Below, piece by piece: positions 18,317 through 26,551 of a DNA stretch of 64,000 bases. The notes under the pieces were generated by a model. That model saw nothing but the letters and a program-made list of their open reading frames with translations. It did not search any database and was not told where the DNA came from. The DNA is taken from the NCBI RefSeq assembly GCF_013170825.1, contig NZ_CP033365.1, positions 3,918,001-3,982,000 of the forward strand, in the 5' to 3' direction. Position 1 is the stretch's first letter; each line of letters starts with the position of its first letter. Made by a program: the position numbers and the translations under genes. Source of the DNA: Mesorhizobium sp. NZP2298 (GTDB lineage Bacteria; Pseudomonadota; Alphaproteobacteria; Rhizobiales; Rhizobiaceae).

Positions 18317-19216
18317 ATGAGTTTCGACACGCGGTTGTTGACCGGGGTCGGCGTTTTCGGGGCGGTGATGGAAGCGGGCAATTTCGTGCGGGCCGCGGAT
18401 GTTCTCGGTCTCACGCCATCGGGGGTCAGTCGTGCGGTGGCGAGGCTCGAACAACGCGTCGGTGTCAGGTTGTTCGACCGCAATCCGCGCGAGGTCACGC
18501 TGACGGAGGAGGGCGCCCGCTTCCATGCCCGGATAATGCCGCTGCTGGCCGGACTGGAGGAGGCGGCCTCCGAAGCCGCCGGTTCGGCGGCATTCGTCGG
18601 CGGACGGCTCAGGGTTTCGATCGATCCCTGGTTCGCGCGAATGGTGCTGGCGCCGAGGATCGGTGAATTCCTGGCACGCTACCCCGCACTGTCGCTCGAT
18701 CTAACCACCAGCAACTATCGCGAAGAGATGATGAGCGGCGCGGATGTCGCCGTGCGCTTCGGTCCGCCGGACGAATCCTCGCTGATCGCGCGCAAGCTGC
18801 TGGACGTACCGGTGCTGACCTGTGCCGCCCCAAGCTATCTCGACCGTCACGGCATTCCAGCCACGCCCCACGACCTGATGCACCACGATTGCATCCTATT
18901 TCGCGACCCGCAGACCGGGCGGCCGTTCACCTGGGAGTTCCAAGGGGATAGCGGGACCATCGAGATCAAGGCGTCGGGGCGGTTGGTCATGGACGATCCC
19001 TCCGCTGCCGTCGCGGCCGGTCTCGCGGGGCAAGGCATATTCCAGAGCCTTGCCATCGGCCTCGACGAGTGGCTTGAGAGCGGGGCGCTCACGACGATCC
19101 TGGCGGAATGGTCCGACGAACAGTTTCCGCTTTACGCCTATCATCCGTCACGCCACATGCCGCCGGCAAAAGTGCGGGCTTTTCTGGATTTTGTTCAACG
19201 GATCGCGGCGGCGTAG
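18317..19216 (+). CDS. LysR-family transcriptional regulator
   Basis: This 299-residue LysR protein starts MSFDTRLLTG after AAGGAGAGAGGG. The helix-turn-helix spans about residues 18-45 (FVRAADVLGLTPSGVSRAVARLEQ segments), and the effector domain starts near 90. The 187-base gap to the divergent serine hydrolase is AT-rich and is the probable binding region. It most likely controls the hydrolase-reductase unit 16846-18129 and the two genes behind it. Confidence 0.93.
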   Translation: MSFDTRLLTGVGVFGAVMEAGNFVRAADVLGLTPSGVSRAVARLEQRVGVRLFDRNPREVTLTEEGARFHARIMPLLAGLEEAASEAAGSAAFVGGRLRVSIDPWFARMVLAPRIGEFLARYPALSLDLTTSNYREEMMSGADVAVRFGPPDESSLIARKLLDVPVLTCAAPSYLDRHGIPATPHDLMHHDCILFRDPQTGRPFTWEFQGDSGTIEIKASGRLVMDDPSAAVAAGLAGQGIFQSLAIGLDEWLESGALTTILAEWSDEQFPLYAYHPSRHMPPAKVRAFLDFVQRIAAA

Positions 19217-19650
19217 CGCGGGGCATTCTTGCCGCGCACGGCCCTGGCTGTCCACCGGCAAGAATGCTTGCCGCCTCGCATGACGGTGTTGCATAACGGT
19301 CATATGAGCCGACGGGGGGCGCCGCTCAGGCCATGGATCGAGCGGCCGATGCAATCAGCGCCTCAGCCGCTGGATGTCATCGCCTGGCTGCCGGTGACGC
19401 ATGCTACAGCTCTGACGAGGGGCACATGGTCGAGCAACTCGGCGACCGCCTTCGCACGCGGGGGACATTCGCGTCCATTGGCCAACGCAACCCGCTATAT
19501 ATGGCATGACATAATGGCGTTTCTCCATGCTGGTCAGAATCCTGGATTTTGCACCGCCAGTCGGGACAATCGATCGATTCGATCGAACATCTCGCACTCA
19601 TCCGTACTTCTGGATAGATTGAAGCCGTGCGAGAATGAAGGCAGGCATTC
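19217..19650. other. Intergenic region between lysR and aioX
   Basis: The first part holds a perfect 12-bp stem (separate entry) just after the lysR stop. The rest must contain the promoter for aioX-aioS-aioR. I see no sigma-54 element here, so these regulators may be made from an ordinary promoter. A 163-codon open frame across this region has no ribosome binding site or homology and looks spurious. Confidence 0.5.
19223..19267 (+). terminator. Stem-loop after lysR
   Basis: GCATTCTTGCCG at 19223-19234 pairs perfectly with CGGCAAGAATGC at 19256-19267 around a 21-base loop. It begins 7 bases after the lysR stop. The stem is strong, but no long T-run follows, so it may need Rho or act as an mRNA end stabiliser. 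Confidence 0.55.
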
Positions 19651-20526
19651 GTGCCAACCCACAACCAACCTGGTCGGCGGAATATCCTCAAAGCTGCTGT
19701 GGGCGGCTTCGCTCTGCTGAGCTTATCCCGACAGTCTACGGCCGAAATCGCGCCCTTTCAGTTCGGACTCACTCCGGTTTTCCTCTCCAACGATCTGGAG
19801 CTTCTTGGCCACCTCCGGGCCTATCTCACTGCGAAGCTAGATAGCCCGGTCGAGCTGGTGACGCGTCGGACCTATCAGGAAATCACGGCGCTGCTCGTGT
19901 CTGGGGAAATCCATGCGGCGTGGATCTGCGGCTACCCTTATGTGCAATACAAAGGGGAGCTCGATCTGGTCGCGACCCCCGTCTGGCACGGCAAACCACT
20001 CTACCAGTCCTATTTGATCGCCGCTGCTGACCGTAAGGTCGACGACTGGCACGGGCTTGCCGGCGACGTTCACGCCTTCTCGGATCCCGATTCGAACTCC
20101 GGTTTCCTGGTCACCCGGGCGTTGCTCGCCGAAAACAAGGTGCTGCCGGAGGCGTTTTTCAAAAAGACCTTCTTCACCTACGGACACCGCAACGTCATCC
20201 GTGCCGTGGCCTCGGGATTGGCACAGTCCGGCAGCGTTGACGGCTATGTCCATGAGGTCATGCGCGAGACCGAACCCGACTTGGTCAAGCAGACCAAGAT
20301 TGTCCGCAAGTCGGAATGGCTCGGCTTTCCGCCAGTGGCGTCTCCGAAGTCGCTCGCCGGCGACGCGCGCGTCAAGGCGCTGCAACAGGCGTTGGTGTCG
20401 ATGAACAAGGATCCGGAAGGAATGAAGGTCCTTAGACTGCTGCGCCTGGATGGCTTTGCTGCAACCGATCCGTCGCTCTTCGACACCATAGCTGCCAAGG
20501 TCGAAACCGTGAGGCAGTTCGGATGA
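19651..20526 (+). CDS. aioX: AioX, periplasmic arsenite-binding protein
   Basis: This 291-residue PhnD-like binding protein is needed for arsenite signalling to AioS in rhizobia. Residues 1-32 look like an export signal with RRNILK and a hydrophobic segment, possibly Tat-type. The mature protein starts near EIAPFQFGLTP. Cys93 in AAWICGYPY matches the position of the conserved arsenite-binding cysteine of AioX proteins. The start is a GTG behind AAGGCAGG. Its stop codon overlaps the aioS start (ATGA). The order aioX-aioS-aioR-aioB-aioA is the one known in rhizobial arsenite oxidisers, which makes the assignment firm. Confidence 0.93.
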   Translation: MPTHNQPGRRNILKAAVGGFALLSLSRQSTAEIAPFQFGLTPVFLSNDLELLGHLRAYLTAKLDSPVELVTRRTYQEITALLVSGEIHAAWICGYPYVQYKGELDLVATPVWHGKPLYQSYLIAAADRKVDDWHGLAGDVHAFSDPDSNSGFLVTRALLAENKVLPEAFFKKTFFTYGHRNVIRAVASGLAQSGSVDGYVHEVMRETEPDLVKQTKIVRKSEWLGFPPVASPKSLAGDARVKALQQALVSMNKDPEGMKVLRLLRLDGFAATDPSLFDTIAAKVETVRQFG

Positions 20527-21977
20527 GCATGGCGCAACGACTGCGAGCGATCCCTGTTTCTTACCGTGTTCCGGTCATGGTGGCGCTGCTGATGGTGTTT
20601 ATCAGCGCCGTCATATCTGAGCGTGTGCTCGACCGGCTGTCGCATACGCAAAAGACCTATCTGGACGGACTTGCGGAAACCTATCTCGACGGATTGTCCT
20701 CGGCGGTGGTGCCGGCGGTGCTGCGCCAGGACGTTTGGGAAGTCTATGACGCCCTCGATCGGTCTTCATCCTCGTATGAGGCGCTCTCTCCCGTCGAAAC
20801 GGTCGTGACTGGTGCCGATGGTCGAGTTTTAGCGGCAACCGATCCCATCCGCATGGCCACGTTCTCGCAACTGCCGGACAGTTACTTCAAGCGTTATGGC
20901 CCAGGCATTGTGACGATCGATGAGGCGACGTCGACCGGGTTTGCCAAGCGGGACCTGGTGTATCAAGGCCAGTCCATCGGGACGATTCACGCCACTTTCG
21001 ATGTGTCGCATCTGTTCGCCGAGCGACGTGAGATCTTGGTCACGCTGCTGATCACCAACGGCGTGCTGGCGGTGATGTTTTCTCTCGGCGGTTTCCTGAT
21101 CGTAAGGCAGATGATCGCGCCGATGCGGATCCTCGAGAACCACATGCGGTCAGCGGCCGACGGGGCTGCAGAGCCAATATCCCAAGATCAGATCCCCAAA
21201 GGCGATAGCGAAGTGGCAGGCCTGTTTAGGGGCTATAACACGCTGGTCCAAGCCGAACGCGAGCGTGCGAATTTCGCGATGCAACTCGCTGAGGAAGAAA
21301 AGCTGTCCAGCCTGGGGCGCCTTGCATCGGGCATGGCGCACGAGATCAACAACCCGCTGGGAGGGCTGTTCAACGCCCTCGATACGTTGAAAAAACATGG
21401 AGAGACACCCGGCGTCAGGGACACGTCCATAAGCCTGATCGAGCGCGGCCTTGCCGGCATCCGGGACGTGGTCGAAGCGGCCCTTTCGACCTATCGACCG
21501 GAACGCTCGCATCGCCCGTTGTCGGCCGACGACCTTGACGACGTCCGCCTCCTCCTGAAACCCGAACTGCACCGCAAGCGGCAACGCCTGGATTGGGAAA
21601 TCATCTGGAACGACATGCCTGAACTACCGGTGAGGGGAGGGCCTGTGCGTCAGGCCGTCCTGAACCTCCTGCTGAATGCCAGCACGGTTACCCCAGAGGG
21701 CGGAGCGCTCTCGCTGAAGGCGAACTGCTCGGGCGACTTCCTCAACATCGAGATCGGCGACCAGGGTCCCGGTATCCCGCCCGACATCGCGGGGATTCTG
21801 GTCGACAGCGATCCAGGTCCCGCTGTGCGAGCCGGCTGCGGCTTGGGTCTCTGGATGGTCCGGCGCGTCGTCGACGAACTCGGAGGGTCTGCCGCAATCA
21901 CCACAAGAGAGGGGGGAGGGACGGTGGTCACGCTGACCATTCCCTTCGAAAGGGAGACCAAAGCCAATGCAGCCTGA
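20523..21977 (+). CDS. aioS: AioS, arsenite-responsive sensor histidine kinase
   Basis: This 484-residue membrane kinase has transmembrane helix 1 near residues 13-32, a periplasmic sensor loop to about 175, and transmembrane helix 2 near 178-198, followed by a HAMP-like linker. The dimerisation H-box is GMAHEINNPLGG with phosphoacceptor His273. The ATPase domain has its N-box in LNLLLNAS near 380 and G-boxes in GDQGPGIPP and GCGLGLWMVRR. The start overlaps the aioX stop by 4 bases, and the 3' end overlaps aioR by 11. AioX-bound arsenite should trigger phosphotransfer to AioR. Confidence 0.94.
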   Translation: MSMAQRLRAIPVSYRVPVMVALLMVFISAVISERVLDRLSHTQKTYLDGLAETYLDGLSSAVVPAVLRQDVWEVYDALDRSSSSYEALSPVETVVTGADGRVLAATDPIRMATFSQLPDSYFKRYGPGIVTIDEATSTGFAKRDLVYQGQSIGTIHATFDVSHLFAERREILVTLLITNGVLAVMFSLGGFLIVRQMIAPMRILENHMRSAADGAAEPISQDQIPKGDSEVAGLFRGYNTLVQAERERANFAMQLAEEEKLSSLGRLASGMAHEINNPLGGLFNALDTLKKHGETPGVRDTSISLIERGLAGIRDVVEAALSTYRPERSHRPLSADDLDDVRLLLKPELHRKRQRLDWEIIWNDMPELPVRGGPVRQAVLNLLLNASTVTPEGGALSLKANCSGDFLNIEIGDQGPGIPPDIAGILVDSDPGPAVRAGCGLGLWMVRRVVDELGGSAAITTREGGGTVVTLTIPFERETKANAA

Positions 21978-23310
21978 CCCAGCACGCATAGGTCTCGTTG
22001 AAGATGATCCGGTAATGGGAGGGTCGATCGTTCAACGCCTCGAGCTCGAGGGCTGGCGCGTGACCTGGTGGCAGTCAGGACGGGACGCCATTTCCGGGAT
22101 CGAAGGAATCTCCGATGCCCTCGATCTGGTGATTTGCGACATCCGTCTCCCGGATATTTCGGGCGAGGTCGTTTTCAATGAGCTTGCCAACCTGCCGAAC
22201 TCGCCGCCCTTCATGTTCGTCACCAGCCAGGGTGAGATTGATCAGGCGGTTCGTCTGATGCGGTCCGGCGCCGTTGATTTCATGACCAAGCCATTCGCGA
22301 TGGATGAATTCCTGCGGCGTATCGATGCGGGACGGCGCACAACCCACAGCCAACTCCGGCTGAAGGGTTATTTTCTGGGGGAGTCGACCGCCATCCAGCA
22401 CGCCGAAGACCTGTTGCGCCGCTATGCCGGCCATGATCTGCCCGTCTTGATTGCCGGCGAGACCGGCTCCGGCAAGGAAGTCGCCGCGCGCCTTCTCCAC
22501 GAGGTTTCGCCTCGGAGTGCCGAGCCCTTTATCGCCGTGAATTGTGCAGCAATCCCGGCCGAACTGCTTGAGAGCGAGATCTTCGGACATGAGAAGGGGG
22601 CGTTTACCGGCGCCCAGCAACGGCACCTCGGCTACGCCGAGCGAGCCGGGAAGGGCACGCTGTTTCTCGATGAGATTGGCGACATGCCAATGCCCCTACA
22701 GGCCAAGCTCCTGAGGCTGATCGAGGACGGCAGCTTCAACCGGGTCGGTGGCGAGGCTCCCTGCAAATTTCGCGCGCGTGTCGTCTCCGCCACCCATCGC
22801 GACCTTGCACAGCGTGGCGGATCGTCTGGCTTCCGCGAAGATCTCTATTTCCGGCTTGCCGTGTTGCCGGTGACGATCCCGCCTTTGCGCGAGCGACACG
22901 AGGACATCCCCTGGCTACTCGGCCGGTTTCTTGAGAATGCGGTCAGCCGGTCTGATGTCCGGATCCGGGGGTTCAGCGCGTTGGCCCAGGAAGCTGCGCT
23001 TACCTATCCTTGGCCGGGAAATGTGCGGGAACTCCGGAACCGTGTCGAGCGAGCGGTTGCCTTGTCGACCAGCGAATGGATCATGCCCGGTGACTTGTTC
23101 CCGGAGCGGGCAGTAAAATCAGGGAATACGACATTCGCTCCCCTCGCCGATGTTCGCGACGCGGCCGAGCGACGCCAGATCGAGCGGGCGCTGGACGAAA
23201 CCGGCGGTCAAATAGCGAAGGCCGCCGGCCTGCTTGCGGTCTCGCGAACCACGCTTTGGGAGAAAATGACGCGGCTCGGACTGGCCGATCGGGCGCGTTC
23301 GACTTCCTGA
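21967..23310 (+). CDS. aioR: AioR, sigma-54-dependent response regulator
   Basis: This 447-residue NtrC-family activator has a receiver domain at residues 1-120, with Asp58 (VICDIRLPD) as the phosphorylation site and Lys in MTKPFA. The AAA+ domain follows, with Walker A GETGSGKE near 161-168 and the sigma-54 contact loop GAFTGA at 211-216. The C-terminal Fis-type helix-turn-helix is near 410-440. An intact GAFTGA means it should activate sigma-54 promoters, and a perfect one lies upstream of aioB. A potential binding site overlaps its own stop codon. Confidence 0.95.
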   Translation: MQPDPARIGLVEDDPVMGGSIVQRLELEGWRVTWWQSGRDAISGIEGISDALDLVICDIRLPDISGEVVFNELANLPNSPPFMFVTSQGEIDQAVRLMRSGAVDFMTKPFAMDEFLRRIDAGRRTTHSQLRLKGYFLGESTAIQHAEDLLRRYAGHDLPVLIAGETGSGKEVAARLLHEVSPRSAEPFIAVNCAAIPAELLESEIFGHEKGAFTGAQQRHLGYAERAGKGTLFLDEIGDMPMPLQAKLLRLIEDGSFNRVGGEAPCKFRARVVSATHRDLAQRGGSSGFREDLYFRLAVLPVTIPPLRERHEDIPWLLGRFLENAVSRSDVRIRGFSALAQEAALTYPWPGNVRELRNRVERAVALSTSEWIMPGDLFPERAVKSGNTTFAPLADVRDAAERRQIERALDETGGQIAKAAGLLAVSRTTLWEKMTRLGLADRARSTS

Positions 23311-23312
23311 AC
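23297..23312. promoter_or_regulatory. Candidate AioR binding site 1
   Basis: GTTC at 23297-23300 and GAAC at 23309-23312 form an inverted repeat with an 8-base spacer. The overall length is 16 bases, the same as site 2. It overlaps the aioR stop codon. The centre lies 33 bases, about three helical turns, upstream of site 2. The shared geometry suggests cooperative activator binding; not proven. Confidence 0.5.
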
Positions 23313-23329
23313 CTTCGGCAGTGCAGCAT

Positions 23330-23345
23330 GTTCGGGTTTCCGAAC
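23330..23345. promoter_or_regulatory. Candidate AioR binding site 2
   Basis: GTTCGG at 23330-23335 and CCGAAC at 23340-23345 are perfect inverted repeats around GTTT. The centre is close to 100 bases upstream of the expected aioB transcription start, the usual position for an enhancer of an NtrC-type activator. AioR, encoded just upstream, is the natural candidate to bind it. Confidence 0.65.
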
Positions 23346-23387
23346 GTGGCGGACAATTTCCAGCTGTTTCCTCCGTCCTGTTGCGGC

Positions 23388-23402
23388 GAAACCAACGGTT
23401 TC
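23388..23402. promoter_or_regulatory. Inverted repeat next to the sigma-54 promoter
   Basis: GAAACC at 23388-23393 and GGTTTC at 23397-23402 are perfect inverted repeats separated by AAC. The element ends 6 bases before the -24 box. Its arms differ from the two GTTC/GAAC sites, so it may bind another factor or form an RNA-independent DNA structure. Role unknown. Confidence 0.4.
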
Positions 23403-23408
23403 TGCGGT

Positions 23409-23424
23409 TGGCACACGCATTGCA
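23409..23424 (+). promoter_or_regulatory. Sigma-54 promoter of aioBA
   Basis: TGGCAC-N5-TTGCA matches the sigma-54 -24/-12 consensus at every position, with GG at 23410-23411 and GC at 23422-23423. The predicted start is about 12 bases downstream, near 23435, leaving a leader of about 30 bases before aioB. Its location directly after an NtrC-type activator gene supports it strongly. Confidence 0.9.
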
Positions 23425-23464
23425 AAGCTCCTGGCGACAAGGTTTCGCCAAATGGGAGGATTGC

Positions 23465-23992
23465 ATGGATCGCTGCAACAAGCTGGTCGACGTCGGCCGC
23501 CGTCAATTTCTGCGGGGAGGGGCATTCGCCGCCGCAGGCATGGCCACAGCCGTGGCACTACCGGTTCAAGCGCAGACCAAGGCTGCCCCCGGGCTCGCTC
23601 TCGTTGAATACCCCTCAAACAAGTTGGCCAACATAGTCGATTTGAAGCCGAACGAACCTTTCGAAGTCGGCTATCCGGATGAAAACGCCCCCGGCGTGCT
23701 GCTGAAACTTGGCACAAAGGTGGAAGGCGGTGCAGGGCCGGATGGTGACATCGTCGGGTTCTCGACGACCTGCCCTCACAAGGGCTTCCCGCTGAATTAC
23801 AATGCGGATGATCATTCCTTCAACTGCCCCGGCCACTACTCGCGTTTCGACGCCGACGCCGGCGGCCAGCAGATCTGGGGCCAGTCCACCGCCAACCTTC
23901 CCCAATACGCGCTGCGCATCGATGCCAAGGGCGACATCTACGCCGACGGCGTCGACGAGCTTCTTTATGGCCGCCTGAGCAACGTACTTTAA
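23465..23992 (+). CDS. aioB: AioB, arsenite oxidase Rieske subunit
   Basis: This 175-residue small subunit has a Tat signal with RRQFLRGG at residues 12-19. The Rieske [2Fe-2S] ligands are Cys103 and His105 in CPHKGF and Cys121 and His124 in CPGHYS. Residues 108 and 123 are Phe and Gly, so the disulfide seen in many Rieske proteins is absent, as in the Rhizobium NT-26 enzyme. ATG 23465 follows GGGAGG. The folded AioBA complex is exported through the Tat signal of this subunit. Electrons pass from the AioA molybdenum site through this cluster to a cytochrome c. Confidence 0.95.
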   Translation: MDRCNKLVDVGRRQFLRGGAFAAAGMATAVALPVQAQTKAAPGLALVEYPSNKLANIVDLKPNEPFEVGYPDENAPGVLLKLGTKVEGGAGPDGDIVGFSTTCPHKGFPLNYNADDHSFNCPGHYSRFDADAGGQQIWGQSTANLPQYALRIDAKGDIYADGVDELLYGRLSNVL

Positions 23993-24006
23993 GGGAGGAT
24001 CGGATC

Positions 24007-26469
24007 ATGGCTTACAAACGTCACGTCGCCCGTCTGCCGATCATTCCGGCCGACGCCAAGAAACAGAACGTCACCTGCCACTACTGCATCGTCGGCTGTG
24101 GCTACCATGCTTACACCTGGCCGGCCAACAAGCAGGGCGGCACCGATGCAGCCTCGAACGCTTTCGGGGTCGACCTTTCTCAGCAGCAGGCTGCCGAGAC
24201 CGACGCCTGGTATGCACCCTCGATGTACAACATCGTCAAGCAGGACGGGCAGGATGTGCACATCGTCCTCAAGCCCGATTCCGAGTGCGTGGTGAACTCT
24301 GGCCTCGGCTCGGTACGTGGCGCCCGCATGGGTGAACTGCGGTACTCAACCGCCCGCGGCTCGCAGCAGCAACGCCTGACCAGCCCGATGGTCTGGCGCT
24401 ACGGGCAGATGCAGCCAACCTCGTGGGACGACGCCTTGGACCTCGTGGCGCGGGTCACTGCGGCCGTCATCAAGGATCAAGGCGAGGATGGCCTGTTCGT
24501 GTCCGTGTTCGATCATGGCGGCTCAGCTGGCGGCTATGAAAACACCTGGGGCACGGGCAAGCTATACTTCGGCGCGATGAAAATCAAAAACATCCGGATT
24601 CACAACCGGCCGGCCTATAACTCTGAAGTCCATGCCACGCGCGACATGGGCGTTGGCGAGCTCAACAACTGCTACGAGGACGCCGAGCTCGCCGATACCA
24701 TCGTGTCGGTCGGCAACAATCCGCTCGAAACCCAGACTAACTATTTCCTCAACCATTGGATTCCGAACCTGCGTGGAACGTCCATGGACAAGAAGAAAGC
24801 GCAGTTGCCGGGCGAGCCCCATGCCAACGGGCGCATCATCTTCGTCGACCCGCGTCGCACGGTTTCGATCAACGCGGCCGAGGCCGAGGCCGGCAAAGAC
24901 AACGTCATGCACCTCGCCATCAACTCCGGCACGGACATGGTGCTGTTCAACGCCTGGCTGACCGAGATCGCCACCAAGGGCTGGGTCGACAAGGCCTTCA
25001 TCGACGCATCCACCAAGGATTTCGATAAGACTGTCGCCGCCAACAAGACCTCTCTCGAAGATGCGGCGAAGATCACCGGTCTGACCGTCGACCAGATAAA
25101 GCAGTCGGCGGCGTGGATTGCCGAGCCCAAGGAAGGCAAGCGCCGGCGCACGATGATCGCCTACGAAAAGGGCCTGATCTGGGGCAACGACAACTACCGC
25201 ACCAATGCGGCGCTGGTGAACGTGGCGCTGGCAACCGGCAACGTCGGCCGCGAGGGCGGTGGCTGCGTGCGCATGGGTGGCCACCAGGAGGGCTATGTAC
25301 GTCCCTCCGACGCCCATGTCGGCAAGCCGGCCGCTTACGTCGACAAGCTGCTCATCGAAGGCAAGGGCGGTGTTCACCACATCTGGGCCTGCGATCACTA
25401 CAAGACCACCCTGAACGCCCACCAGTTCAACATGGTCTACAAGAAGCGTACCGACATCGTGAAGGACGCTATGAACGCGGTGCCTTATGGCGATCGCGAC
25501 GCAATGGTGAAGGCGATCACCGACGCGATCAAGGCTGGTGGGCTTTTCTCCGTCGACGTTGACATCATCCCATCGAAGATCGGTGCGGCCAGCCACGTTT
25601 GGTTGCCGGCGGCCGAGTCCGGCGAGATGAACCTCACCTCGATGAACGGTGAGCGCAGGATGCGGCTGGTCGAGCGCTACATGGACCCACCCGGCACCGC
25701 CAAACCGGATTGCCTCATCGCTGCAGGCATCGCCCAGAACATGGAGAGAGTTATCCGTGCGTCGGGGAATGCCAAATATGCCGACCAGTTCAAGGGGTTC
25801 GACTGGAAGACCGAGGAAGACGCGTTCATGGACGGCTATCACTTGAACGCCAAGGGAGGCGAAAACGTCACCTATGAGCGGCTTCGCGCCATGGGTAACA
25901 ACGGCTTCCAGGAACCCTCGACCGGCTTCGCGGATGGCAAGATCGTCGGCACCAAGCGGCTCTATACTGATGGCAAGTTCGGAACGAAGGACGGCAAGGC
26001 GACCTTCATGGAGGCCGCTTGGCGCGGCCTGCAGGCCCCGGGCAAGGAGGAGCAGAAGAAAAACAACAAGTTCCTCATCAACAACGGACGCGCCAACCTC
26101 GTTTGGCAGAACGCGTTCCTCGACCAGGACAGTGAATTTGTCATGGACCGCTGGCCCTACCCGTTCATTCAGATCAGTCCGGACGATATGAAGGAGCTTG
26201 GCCTGAACAACGGCGACCTCGTCGAGGTCTACAATGAAAGCGGCTCGACCCAGGCCATGGCGTATCCGACGCCAACCGCCAAGAAGGGCGAGACCTTCAT
26301 GCTGTTTGGGTTCCCTACCGGCGTGGTGGGGAACGCCATCAATGCGGGCACCAACGAGCTGATCCTGCCGAACTACAAACAGACGTGGGCCAACATCCGG
26401 AAGATCTCAGATGCTCCGGAAGGTGTGAAGCATCTCTCCTTCAAATCCACGGAATATCAGGCGGGCTAA
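24007..26469 (+). CDS. aioA: AioA, arsenite oxidase molybdopterin subunit
   Basis: This 820-residue catalytic subunit of the DMSO-reductase superfamily has normal AioA length. The cluster motif Cys24-x2-Cys27-x3-Cys31 (CHYCIVGC) supplies three cysteines for a [3Fe-4S] centre. No signal peptide is present, consistent with co-export with AioB. The enzyme oxidises arsenite to arsenate in the periplasm using a bis-MGD molybdenum cofactor. ATG 24007 follows GGGAGG, 14 bases after the aioB stop. A 10-bp hairpin lies downstream, before the cytochrome gene. A long antisense frame within this gene is a codon-bias shadow. Confidence 0.97.
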   Translation: MAYKRHVARLPIIPADAKKQNVTCHYCIVGCGYHAYTWPANKQGGTDAASNAFGVDLSQQQAAETDAWYAPSMYNIVKQDGQDVHIVLKPDSECVVNSGLGSVRGARMGELRYSTARGSQQQRLTSPMVWRYGQMQPTSWDDALDLVARVTAAVIKDQGEDGLFVSVFDHGGSAGGYENTWGTGKLYFGAMKIKNIRIHNRPAYNSEVHATRDMGVGELNNCYEDAELADTIVSVGNNPLETQTNYFLNHWIPNLRGTSMDKKKAQLPGEPHANGRIIFVDPRRTVSINAAEAEAGKDNVMHLAINSGTDMVLFNAWLTEIATKGWVDKAFIDASTKDFDKTVAANKTSLEDAAKITGLTVDQIKQSAAWIAEPKEGKRRRTMIAYEKGLIWGNDNYRTNAALVNVALATGNVGREGGGCVRMGGHQEGYVRPSDAHVGKPAAYVDKLLIEGKGGVHHIWACDHYKTTLNAHQFNMVYKKRTDIVKDAMNAVPYGDRDAMVKAITDAIKAGGLFSVDVDIIPSKIGAASHVWLPAAESGEMNLTSMNGERRMRLVERYMDPPGTAKPDCLIAAGIAQNMERVIRASGNAKYADQFKGFDWKTEEDAFMDGYHLNAKGGENVTYERLRAMGNNGFQEPSTGFADGKIVGTKRLYTDGKFGTKDGKATFMEAAWRGLQAPGKEEQKKNNKFLINNGRANLVWQNAFLDQDSEFVMDRWPYPFIQISPDDMKELGLNNGDLVEVYNESGSTQAMAYPTPTAKKGETFMLFGFPTGVVGNAINAGTNELILPNYKQTWANIRKISDAPEGVKHLSFKSTEYQAG

Positions 26470-26482
26470 GCCCAACGGATTT

Positions 26483-26510
26483 CTGCCGCGAGCCGATCTG
26501 CTCGCGGCAG
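26483..26510 (+). terminator. Stem-loop between aioA and the cytochrome gene
   Basis: CTGCCGCGAG at 26483-26492 pairs perfectly with CTCGCGGCAG at 26501-26510 around an 8-base loop. It begins 13 bases after the aioA stop. No T-run follows, so it is more likely an mRNA-stabilising or partial-attenuation hairpin than a full terminator. It could set a higher level of aioBA than of the downstream cytochrome and moeA. Confidence 0.65.
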
Positions 26511-26551
26511 CTGTCATGTCTTCAATCGTACGGAAAACGGAGAGTTCCCGC

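Noticed and set aside
19229..19720. A 163-codon frame upstream of aioX
   Set aside because: It has no ribosome binding site, overlaps the aioX start and covers a hairpin; no homology is evident.
24562..25842. A 426-codon antisense frame within aioA
   Set aside because: It is produced by GC-rich codon bias opposite aioA, has no ribosome binding site and shows no domain.
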